This document shows, piece after piece, positions 51,241 to 58,849 of a DNA stretch of 64,000 nt. The position numbers were made by a program, and so were the translations under genes. The stretch's first letter is position 1. Each line of letters opens with the position of its first letter. This stretch comes from Peptoniphilus_A genitalis (GTDB lineage: Bacteria > Bacillota > Clostridia > Tissierellales > Peptoniphilaceae), in NCBI RefSeq assembly GCF_949769225.1, contig NZ_CATKPB010000003.1; one strand, 5' to 3'. Below the pieces are notes generated by a model that worked only from the letters and a program-made list of their open reading frames with translations, had not been told where the DNA came from and did no database searches.

Positions 51241-51744
51241 GTTTCTCACCCCCTTTCTGTCTAGGAAAGGAAGTGAGCCTTGCTCGTTTATCTCCTTTCA
51301 CTCTTAGTCCCAATGTGAAAGGGGGATTTGTTGCATTACTGATAAATAAACTTTGTAAAAAAGTTCTGAATAGCCAAAAAAGCATATAAACAGATTTATT
51401 TCTCTGTTTACATGCTTCTGTTATTCTATCTATATGATTTATAAAACCACATTGGTGGACGTACTTATCTATTGCAGATAGACGACTTTTTTTGACAAGA
51501 ACCCAATGTAAGGAAATTTATTGTATATGATGTACTTCATGGCGACGTTGACCTCCAACAAACCGCCATTTGGAAGTAATATACAATATTTTAACAGCGT
51601 AAATAGCACTACCATATAACGGTTTTTTTTATTGGCGTTTAGTAGTGCTTTTTATTAAATATAAACCTATAAACCATATAACACGTTTTTCTATACCTGT
51701 TTTTAATTCAGTAGGAACAATAAAATGTATAGAGGTGGTCTACT
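51241..51744. other. 500-bp regulatory gap between orf7 and orf9
   Basis: No large gene. On the minus strand it holds, in reading order, a 23-codon ORF (51540 to 51469, MKYIIYNKFPYIGFLSKKV..., with GGAGG 11 nt upstream), then a terminator hairpin (51381-51416), then the orf7 ribosome site. This suggests a leader controlling orf7. The plus strand carries the likely orf9 promoter (TAAAAT near 51721) and the orf9 ribosome site. Confidence 0.45.
51375..51416 (-). terminator. Terminator hairpin in the orf7 leader
   Basis: Minus-strand imperfect stem AGCATGTAAACAGA / TCTGTTTATATGCT, one G-U pair, with an 8-nt loop and TTTTTT tail. It lies about 140 nt before the orf7 start, so is a candidate attenuator for the orf7-orf8-xis-int transcript. 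Confidence 0.7.
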
Positions 51745-52098
51745 ATGCGTAAAAAAGAAGATAAATATGATTTTAGAGCCTTTGGTTTAGCCATTAAAGA
51801 AGCTCGATTGAAACGAGGTTTAACTCGTGAACAAGTGGGAGCATTGATTGAAATTGACCCACGGTACTTAACTAATATTGAAAATAAAGGGCAACACCCC
51901 AGCATACAAGTTCTTTATGACCTTGTATCGTTACTTCATGTTTCCGTTGATGAATTTTTCTTACCTGCTAATAACTTGGTAAAAAGCACCCGACGATTAC
52001 AGATAGAGAAATACATGGATAGCTTTACAGACAAAGAACTATCCTTAATGGAATCTTTAGCCAGCGGTATCAACGAAGCAAGAAACATCGAAGACTAA
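51745..52098 (+). CDS. orf9: Orf9, Tn916 helix-turn-helix repressor-like protein
   Basis: A 117-residue protein with an N-terminal XRE-type HTH (FGLAIKEARLKRGLTREQVG, then IEIDPRYLTNIE) at about 10-65. It is divergent from orf7, the only plus-strand gene of the element here, and has been proposed to repress the orf7 promoter. GAGGTGG lies 7 nt before the ATG. A perfect bidirectional hairpin ends it. Confidence 0.92.
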   Translation: MRKKEDKYDFRAFGLAIKEARLKRGLTREQVGALIEIDPRYLTNIENKGQHPSIQVLYDLVSLLHVSVDEFFLPANNLVKSTRRLQIEKYMDSFTDKELSLMESLASGINEARNIED

Positions 52099-52123
52099 TT
52101 AAAAGAATCCATACATAACGGAA

Positions 52124-52168
52124 AGAGCCGATAAAATGAGATTGTATTAATCTCATTTTATCGGCTCT
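52124..52168. terminator. Perfect bidirectional terminator between orf9 and orf6
   Basis: An 18-bp perfect stem AGAGCCGATAAAATGAGA (52124-52141) / TCTCATTTTATCGGCTCT (52151-52168) with a 9-nt loop. It overlaps the last codons of orf6, so it also lies under orf6's end. Confidence 0.8.
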
Positions 52169-52346
52169 GCGTCTTTGCGTCTGGCTCTGTAATCACAGTT
52201 ACTTTGAACTGCTTTATTTCAATTAAATTTTCTTGTCTGCATTTCGGACAATAGAGGGGGAATTTTTTTAATTCAGTATCTTCCCTTATCTTTAATCGTG
52301 TTTTATTTCCACATACAGGACACAATATCCACTTGTAGTTTATAAT
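52158..52346 (-). CDS. orf6: Orf6, cysteine-rich KTR-domain small protein
   Basis: About 62 residues downstream of tet(M). Two zinc-type CxxC pairs (CPVCGNKTR and CPKCRQEN) and the KTR motif define the cysteine-rich KTR family found after tet genes in Tn916 relatives. There is no ATG, GTG or TTG start at the right place: AGGAGG lies 8 nt before an in-frame ATT (52346), followed by ATA. I take ATT as the likely start, with low confidence. Function unknown. Confidence 0.65.
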   Translation of the reverse strand: MINYKWILCPVCGNKTRLKIREDTELKKFPLYCPKCRQENLIEIKQFKVTVITEPDAKTQSR

Positions 52347-52443
52347 AACTATCTCCTCCTTTACACTTTAATTCAAATCTTTATTAAAAAATATTTCATC
52401 TTATTTAACAAGAAACCATATTTATATAACAACATAAAATACA

Positions 52444-54363
52444 CTAAGTTATTTTATTGAACATATATCGTACTTTATCTATCCGACTATTTGGACGACG
52501 GGGCTGGCAAACAGGTTCACCGGTAGTAACATGGTACCCTTTTAACTCTGTTAAACAAACACTACGTCCATTTGTAAAGAAAGTTAAATCACTACGATAT
52601 TCTTGAATACACCGAGCAGGGATTTCTCCACTAAGAATGACCTCATTATTTTTCAATTGAGTGTCTACGATGTTCGCACAATATTTAGGAGCATCGTTGT
52701 ATGCTCGTGAAAGATATTCCTGTGGCGCATAAATTTTAAAACTAAGATATGGCTCTAACAATTCTGTTCCAGCTTTTTTTAAGACTTGTTCCAATACAAT
52801 AGGAGCAAGCATCCGAAAATCTGCTGGGGTACTAACAGGGCTATAGTATAAGCCATACTTAAAACAGATTTTACAGTCCGTCACATTCCAACCATATAAT
52901 CCTTGTTCGCAACCATAGCGTATCCCTTCCATAACTGCATTTTGAAATGATTGATTTAAGTATCCAAGAGAAACCGAGCTCTCATACTGCATTCCACTTC
53001 CCAACGGAAGCGGTGATACAGATAAACCAATGGAAGCCCAGAAAGGATTTGGCGGCACTTCGATGTGAATGGTATATTCTGCATTTTTTAACGGTCTCTC
53101 CATATAAATGACTGTAGGCTCTTTTAGTTCTATCTCCACATGATACTTTTCTTGCAACAGTGCACTAATCACTTCCATTTGTACTTTCCCTAAGAAAGAA
53201 AGTATAATTTCATGTGTCGTAGAATCCACGTAATATCGTAGAAGCGGATCACTATCTGAGATTTCCAAAAGGGCATCAAGCAACATTTCTCTCTGTTCAG
53301 GTTTACTCGGTTCAACAGTTGTTTGTAGTAGAGGGTGCGGATTTTCAATCTTTTTTCTCTGTGGCAATAGTTTTGTATCTCCAAGAACACTATTTAACTT
53401 CAAAAACTCATTTTGCAAAATAACAATTTCTCCAGAATAAGCTCTATCAATCTTACATAATTCACCATTTATTGAAGTATACATTTCTGTAACTTTTATT
53501 TTTTCTTTTTCTGATACTCTAACCGAATCTCGTAAATGTAGTACTCCACTATAAAGGCGTATATATGCAAGACGTTGTCTTTTTTTTGTATATTCAATTT
53601 TGAAAACATTTCCGCAAAGTTCAGACGGACCTCGATGTGTTGATGAATAAAATTTATTAGTAATAACTTCTATAAGGTTATCAATCCCTATATTACTTTT
53701 TGCACTTCCATGATAAAGAGGGAACAGAGAACAATTCTGAAATCTTATGCTTTCCTCTTGTTCGAGTTCCAATGCTTCTAATGATTTACCGGACATATAT
53801 TTCTCTAAAAGGTCATCGTTTCCCTCTATTACCGTATCCCATTGTTCAGATTCGGTAAAGTTCGTCACACACATATTAGGATACAGTTCTACCTTCTGTT
53901 TGATTACAATTTCGGCAGAAAGTTTCTCTTTAATATCCTGATAAACCGTTGATAAATCAATTCCATTTTGGTCAATCTTATTGATAAAAAAGATTGTGGG
54001 AATCCCCATTTTCCTAAGTGCATGAAATAATATACGAGTTTGTGCTTGTACGCCATCTTTTGCAGAAATCAGTAGAATTGCCCCATCTAAAACTGATAAT
54101 GAACGATATACTTCTGCTAAGAAATCCATATGTCCTGGCGTGTCTATGATGTTCACCTTCGTATTTTCCCACTGAAAAGAGGTTATTCCTGTCTGAATTG
54201 TAATTCCTCTCTGACGTTCTAAAAGCGTATTATCCGTCCTCGTTGTACCTTTGTCCACGCTTCCTAATTCTGTAATCGCTCCACTGTTATATAATAAGCT
54301 TTCTGTTAAGGTAGTTTTTCCTGCATCAACATGAGCTAAAACTCCAATATTAATAATTTTCAT
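52444..54363 (-). CDS. tet(M): Tetracycline resistance ribosomal protection protein Tet(M)
   Basis: A 639-residue translational GTPase that dislodges tetracycline from the 30S subunit. EF-G-like throughout: P-loop AHVDAGKTTL at 10-19, RQRGITIQTGI, DTPGH near 73-77, NKID at 128-131, and C-terminal domain with the loop near YSPVSTPADFR. It matches Tet(M) across its length. The ATG at 54363 follows GGAGG by 8 nt. Transcription runs from the promoter at 54642-54670 through the orf12 leader and terminator, in line with drug-dependent attenuation. Confidence 0.99.
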   Translation of the reverse strand: MKIINIGVLAHVDAGKTTLTESLLYNSGAITELGSVDKGTTRTDNTLLERQRGITIQTGITSFQWENTKVNIIDTPGHMDFLAEVYRSLSVLDGAILLISAKDGVQAQTRILFHALRKMGIPTIFFINKIDQNGIDLSTVYQDIKEKLSAEIVIKQKVELYPNMCVTNFTESEQWDTVIEGNDDLLEKYMSGKSLEALELEQEESIRFQNCSLFPLYHGSAKSNIGIDNLIEVITNKFYSSTHRGPSELCGNVFKIEYTKKRQRLAYIRLYSGVLHLRDSVRVSEKEKIKVTEMYTSINGELCKIDRAYSGEIVILQNEFLKLNSVLGDTKLLPQRKKIENPHPLLQTTVEPSKPEQREMLLDALLEISDSDPLLRYYVDSTTHEIILSFLGKVQMEVISALLQEKYHVEIELKEPTVIYMERPLKNAEYTIHIEVPPNPFWASIGLSVSPLPLGSGMQYESSVSLGYLNQSFQNAVMEGIRYGCEQGLYGWNVTDCKICFKYGLYYSPVSTPADFRMLAPIVLEQVLKKAGTELLEPYLSFKIYAPQEYLSRAYNDAPKYCANIVDTQLKNNEVILSGEIPARCIQEYRSDLTFFTNGRSVCLTELKGYHVTTGEPVCQPRRPNSRIDKVRYMFNKIT

Positions 54364-54378
54364 GTGATTTTCCTCCAT

Positions 54379-54465
54379 TCAAAAACCCAAAAGGGCATAA
54401 AAATCCCAGTGATAAATACTTTTATCACTGGGATTTTTATGCATAACCATAGGTATACAAAGCAT
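54379..54465 (-). CDS. orf12: Orf12, tet(M) leader peptide
   Basis: A 28-residue ORF (MLCIPMVMHKNPSDKSIYHW, then DFYALLGF), identical in layout to Tn916 orf12. Its coding sequence includes the terminator stem at 54399-54438; translation through it is thought to open tet(M) expression when tetracycline slows ribosomes. It ends 15 bp before the tet(M) ATG. Confidence 0.9.
   Translation of the reverse strand: MLCIPMVMHKNPSDKSIYHWDFYALLGF
54399..54438. terminator. Attenuator hairpin in orf12
   Basis: Perfect 18-bp stem AAAAATCCCAGTGATAAA (54399-54416) / TTTATCACTGGGATTTTT (54421-54438) with a 4-nt loop. It stops tet(M) transcription unless translation of orf12 disrupts it. Confidence 0.88.
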
Positions 54466-54586
54466 ACAGATATTCTCTGGATACTTTAGAATCACATGAT
54501 AAAGGTATTCTTAAACTGGGTACAAAAAACTAAGCCCTCCTAAAAAAGGACATCCAATTATTTGTTCCCACTATCAAATTGACAGT

Positions 54587-54610
54587 TTATTTAAGAATAC
54601 CTTGCCACAT
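54587..54610 (-). CDS. Possible 7-codon leader ORF upstream of orf12
   Basis: Minus-strand ATG TGG CAA GGT ATT CTT AAA TAA (MWQGILK) preceded by AAAAGGAG at 9-nt distance. Its codons form the 5' arm of a long-range stem GGTATTCTTAAA pairing with TTTAAGAATACC about 90 nt downstream (54506-54517). Size and placement suggest a second leader peptide; expression is unproven. Confidence 0.4.
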   Translation of the reverse strand: MWQGILK

Positions 54611-54641
54611 ATTTATTAACTCCTTTTAAATAGATACTTAA

Positions 54642-54670
54642 ATAATAGCACGTAAGAGCATATTTGTAAA
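54642..54670 (-). promoter_or_regulatory. tet(M)/orf12 promoter
   Basis: Minus-strand TTTACA (54665-54670), 17-bp spacer, TATTAT (54642-54647). The leader from here to tet(M) is about 275 nt. Confidence 0.8.
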
Positions 54671-54739
54671 GGAATCTCCAATTTTTTATCAAAGAGAGTA
54701 CGTGATTACAAAATAGCTGTAATAATGTACCAATATTTG

Positions 54740-55657
54740 TTATTCTATAATCTTCCAATTACTCCCGTTCTTTTCAAGTACCAAATCAAATTGAGATACC
54801 TGCGTTGCTTTGGTCTGCTGGTCGATATACTCCACTGTCAGCGATACCGTGACTTGATTATCCTTACGATTGTGAATAGGATTTACCAGTTCTTGAAAGA
54901 TGTACTCTTTTCCGATTGGTTTTAATATCCCGTCATTCACATAGTAGGAAAGTTCACTGGCTGTCGCTGTAGGATAGAGCTTGAAGAACGTCGTTAAAAA
55001 CTCATTGATTTCATTGGTTGTAATGGAATCAACCGTCCCCTCACTTTCAATGGCTTTTGGTTTATAACTTGATTTCTTAGGTATGTTGGTAATGGTCGGA
55101 TTCTTAACCAGTACCATATTTCCAGAACCATCTACATAGACACTCACTATATAAGCAGAGTGGACGGTCTTTGTATTTTCTCCCTCTGTAATGAGCTGGT
55201 CTACACTGTAGGTTACATTAAACTCATTGTCGCCAGTTGGCTCTACCGTCCATATCTGAAATCCTCTTACAGAAGACGATACAGGAATATCTTTGCGTAC
55301 TGTATCAACATTGAGAGCTTGAAGTTCATCTGTCAGATAGCCTTTTAGACTTTCCATTCGATTATCAATGGACTTATCGGATTGCTCCCATGAATAGTAG
55401 ACTTTCGCAAAGTTCTCTACAAAATTTTCTACATGATGAGTATCAACGTATTCCTTTTCTATGATAGTTGTTTCGTGAATAGTATGAGTATCTATAGCTG
55501 TAAAGTGCTTGAATATCGCAAAGCTGAAACTAAGCCCTAAAAGTACCCACAAGGCAATCACAACCTTTTTATGAGGATTGACCTTATAGTAGACACGAGG
55601 TTTCTTTTCCTTTGGTATCTGTTTTTCTTTATTCTGATTTTTTCTAAATTTCATCAT
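54740..55657 (-). CDS. orf13: Orf13, conjugation protein of the TcpC/VirB8 family
   Basis: About 305 residues. Cytoplasmic basic N-terminus, single membrane segment near 35-53 (VVIALWVLLGLSFSFAIF), then two NTF2-like extracellular domains (about 90-190 and 210-305), as in TcpC. It is an inner scaffold of the type IV secretion channel. The ATG at 55657 follows AGGAAG by 5 nt. It overlaps the end of orf14 at its own open frame's start. Confidence 0.9.
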   Translation of the reverse strand: MMKFRKNQNKEKQIPKEKKPRVYYKVNPHKKVVIALWVLLGLSFSFAIFKHFTAIDTHTIHETTIIEKEYVDTHHVENFVENFAKVYYSWEQSDKSIDNRMESLKGYLTDELQALNVDTVRKDIPVSSSVRGFQIWTVEPTGDNEFNVTYSVDQLITEGENTKTVHSAYIVSVYVDGSGNMVLVKNPTITNIPKKSSYKPKAIESEGTVDSITTNEINEFLTTFFKLYPTATASELSYYVNDGILKPIGKEYIFQELVNPIHNRKDNQVTVSLTVEYIDQQTKATQVSQFDLVLEKNGSNWKIIE

Positions 55658-55671
55658 TAAATCTTCCTTTC

Positions 55672-56673
55672 TCATTGTTTGATTCGTCCTGCTCCCACTA
55701 AATGCTGTTGCCAGTAGGGGCTTGTTAAGTCGGCATAACCGATTGGGTCGCCTGCATGAAACATACGGTTATTGCCAAGGTATATCCCAACATGAGTAAT
55801 ATAAGAGCCAGCGTTATAGGTAGAATGAAAGAAAACCAAATCGCCAGCTTGTGCTTCCGATAGTGGGATATGCTGGGTCACATCATATTGCTGTTGTGCG
55901 GTTCGTGGTAAGTTAATTCCAGCTTTTCCATACGTCCATTGTGTCAGTCCGCTACAATCAAAAGAAGTAGTCGGGGAAGCTCCACCGTAAACGTATCGCC
56001 AGCCCTCATATTTCAGTGCTTCGTCCATGATGGCTTGTACCGTATCATCATCAAACTCTGTTGTGACAAGATACTGCGTTACCAGTTGCACATAAAACAT
56101 ATTGCCATAGTTGTATCGCCAGCCCCCATTGATAGGTATGGCTATGGGATTGGGGTAAGACACTTTTTCGCCACCTGAATACTCTTTTGAGAAACTTTGA
56201 GCCAGTTCAAAGGTATATTTATTTCCACGATTAGCCACATACCCTAAGAAACCACCACCATAATTGTAGGACTGGATAACCGATTCTAAATCTACACTGA
56301 GCCTTTCGCTACTGGCTAATAATTCACTGAAATACTTCACACCTTGCTTAATGGATTCTTCTGTACTCAATGAATTAGGTGGAAGACCGAGGGATTCCGA
56401 GGACTGCATAACATCTTCCGCAGTACCGCCCGATTCCACCTGTATAATCGCAAGAAGTATGTTGACATATTCTTCAACGCCATATTCTTTGGCATATTTT
56501 TCTACCATAGGCTTATGAGCCAGCACTTCTGCGGAAACATTCACACCTCCATAATGAATATTGGAAATTCCGCTGTCCTGTTCATCTGAAAATAAAATGG
56601 CAACAAACAGAAGCAGTGAGAAGACCATCAAGAATAATCCAGAACCACCAATCACTAAAGTTTTCAACTTCAT
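55672..56673 (-). CDS. orf14: Orf14, bifunctional cell-wall hydrolase of the transfer apparatus
   Basis: Of 333 residues, membrane-anchored by a segment at about 8-28. A lysozyme/transglycosylase-like domain (about 55-180, with ILLAIIQVESGG holding the catalytic Glu) precedes a C-terminal NlpC/P60 endopeptidase with Cys in TSFDCSGLTQW and His in ITHVGIYLG. It opens peptidoglycan for the conjugation channel (CwlT class). It overlaps orf15 by 4 bp. Confidence 0.95.
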   Translation of the reverse strand: MKLKTLVIGGSGLFLMVFSLLLFVAILFSDEQDSGISNIHYGGVNVSAEVLAHKPMVEKYAKEYGVEEYVNILLAIIQVESGGTAEDVMQSSESLGLPPNSLSTEESIKQGVKYFSELLASSERLSVDLESVIQSYNYGGGFLGYVANRGNKYTFELAQSFSKEYSGGEKVSYPNPIAIPINGGWRYNYGNMFYVQLVTQYLVTTEFDDDTVQAIMDEALKYEGWRYVYGGASPTTSFDCSGLTQWTYGKAGINLPRTAQQQYDVTQHIPLSEAQAGDLVFFHSTYNAGSYITHVGIYLGNNRMFHAGDPIGYADLTSPYWQQHLVGAGRIKQ

Positions 56674-58847
56674 GGTTTCTTACCGACTTTCTTAATGGTG
56701 GCGGTTTTGATTGGTGGTCTACTTCTTGTATTTTGTAGTGGTACTCTTTGAACAGTAGACGGACGTTCTTTTGTGATTGGACGTTGTGAAGTTCTATCTG
56801 CTGTAGTGGTTGAAGTTGCTGGCTTTTGAACGGTTTTTTCTTGAACGGTATTGCCTTGGCGTTCCACTTTTGGACTTGAAAAATCGGACTTAACTGCTGG
56901 ACGCTCTTGTTTGGCTTGTTGAGATTCCTTATATGAAGTCTGAATATTAGACTGTTTTGAGGTCTGTTCATCATGATATTGTTCTTGTCTTGTAGTCGGT
57001 CTTTCATGAACAGAAGAAGCAGGCTGTTTTTTCTGTTTGACCTGTTCCATTTCAGAGCGACGCTTCGCAATGGTTTTTCGCCTTTGTTCCTGCTGTTCCT
57101 TGCGTCCACTGGCTCTGTCCGCTTTGGTTTGAGAAATACTACTGGTTAAATCACGGACATTCTCTTTTACTTTGGATTTTCCTTGATATACTGCATATCT
57201 TGCATTGGTCGGCAAATCTTTAACCTGTTCTTTCAAACCACTAGCAGTGTCTACCATTCTGTCTTTGGTATCAGCTACTGTACCGATGGTTTGACCGATA
57301 CGTTTTCCAAGTGTTGATTTTTCCTTTCCGTCTGGTCGGGAGTGATCTGCTTGTGTCCTTGCAGAACTCCCCGAACCCGACTGTCCTTTTTTACCTGTAA
57401 CAATGGCAGACCCAGCCCCTAGAGTAGTCATGGAACGTCCAAGTTTCCGCTGTAGACGGTGCATGTGAGCGTGCATAAGCATACGAGGTTTTCTCATCAC
57501 ACGACTTCCCACACTTTGAGAATCGTTACTCTGTAGAGAAAACATACTCATTAAATCGCCCAGCTTGAAGTAGATTCCTGCAAAGGTCACAATCTGTAGA
57601 AAAGCAATCAAAAAGAACGGATAACCAGCCGATAAGGTATAGAGCATGGTTGAAATACTAAATGCTGTCGTAATAATCAATGTGATTCCAGCTCGTGTCA
57701 AAATGGTATTAAAGAGCTTTGTTATGGCTCGTTTTGACATACCATCAAATGATGGAATCATGCTTAAAATAAAGCTCACAGGCAGAAACATAGCATAGAT
57801 GATAAAAAGTACCTGCGAGAAAATCATGATTCCTGTTAATAGGAATACAAATATGGAAATCCCAATATTGAAGACAAATAGGAAGAAGACTGTACCTAAA
57901 CGGTTAATGGTCTTTGTAATGGTTAGATTGGTATTGCTTCTGTCTTCAATTTCTTCCGCAACAATTTTTTCTCTGTCTTCGCCATTGTTGGAATCTGGGC
58001 TGGTGGAGAGCAGGCTTTCCACACGGTCAATACCGATACTTTCAATGTCTGAACTGTTGTATTGAAGCAGTAGCCACGGTTGCTGAACCTGTATGGAAAA
58101 CAGGCTATCTCTGATTAAGTCCACGCTGTCCTTGCCTTGACTATCGGAATGGGGCATGACAATCTTCGTGCCAAGTGATAAACTGGCATTACTGATGTCT
58201 GATGAAAAGTCATTGATTTTTTTAATGTAGTCGGGAGCGTAGGCAATAAAGGAAGCCGATAGGATAAACACCAGCACAAAATTCATAATGGCATGAATTG
58301 CCTTTGTGGTTTCTCTCTTTATCAGTCCCGTATAGGCAACATAAACCCCAAGAACCAAAATCAAGAGTAAGAGGAATCCAACATAGAAACCCTCTGTTGA
58401 AAATCCGTTTGCACTCACACCAGCTAAGGTCTGCATATTCTTACCAATGGAATCTGCTGTAGCGGAAATGAAGTCTAAGGAATAGGCTTCCTGTACTAAG
58501 TAACCTGTCGCATTGGAAACATACAAACTGATTGTCCAAATAAAATTGGTAATGGCATATAGTCCATACATGACCTGTTTTCCAATCCCGTCCGACCAGT
58601 TCCACGGAAGCCAGCCCCAGCTATTATCCACATAAAAATCCAGTTGATAGTTTTCAAGTGGGTATCGGCTGTATTCATTTGCCACATTGACCGTATCATC
58701 TACCAAGCCCGCAGCTTGAACCACCGTTCCCAGCATGGCTAAAAGAAAAATGGCAATCACAAGTGTGAAAGCCACTGTCATTGCCACTTTACCTAGACGT
58801 TTCAGCGTCCAGTTTGATTTTATTCTGTTTACTATTGATGGTTTCAC
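56670..58847 (-). CDS. orf15: Orf15, VirB6-like membrane channel protein
   Basis: Of 725 residues. A signal-like segment at 20-42 is followed by about seven further membrane segments to residue 440, then a long polar tail (445-725) rich in Gln, Lys, Arg, Ser and Thr, probably disordered and cytoplasmic. It matches the Orf15/TcpH/VirB6-like family of Tn916, forming the membrane pore. It is 2 bp after the orf16 stop. Confidence 0.92.
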   Translation of the reverse strand: MKPSIVNRIKSNWTLKRLGKVAMTVAFTLVIAIFLLAMLGTVVQAAGLVDDTVNVANEYSRYPLENYQLDFYVDNSWGWLPWNWSDGIGKQVMYGLYAITNFIWTISLYVSNATGYLVQEAYSLDFISATADSIGKNMQTLAGVSANGFSTEGFYVGFLLLLILVLGVYVAYTGLIKRETTKAIHAIMNFVLVFILSASFIAYAPDYIKKINDFSSDISNASLSLGTKIVMPHSDSQGKDSVDLIRDSLFSIQVQQPWLLLQYNSSDIESIGIDRVESLLSTSPDSNNGEDREKIVAEEIEDRSNTNLTITKTINRLGTVFFLFVFNIGISIFVFLLTGIMIFSQVLFIIYAMFLPVSFILSMIPSFDGMSKRAITKLFNTILTRAGITLIITTAFSISTMLYTLSAGYPFFLIAFLQIVTFAGIYFKLGDLMSMFSLQSNDSQSVGSRVMRKPRMLMHAHMHRLQRKLGRSMTTLGAGSAIVTGKKGQSGSGSSARTQADHSRPDGKEKSTLGKRIGQTIGTVADTKDRMVDTASGLKEQVKDLPTNARYAVYQGKSKVKENVRDLTSSISQTKADRASGRKEQQEQRRKTIAKRRSEMEQVKQKKQPASSVHERPTTRQEQYHDEQTSKQSNIQTSYKESQQAKQERPAVKSDFSSPKVERQGNTVQEKTVQKPATSTTTADRTSQRPITKERPSTVQRVPLQNTRSRPPIKTATIKKVGKKP

Positions 58848-58849
58848 AT

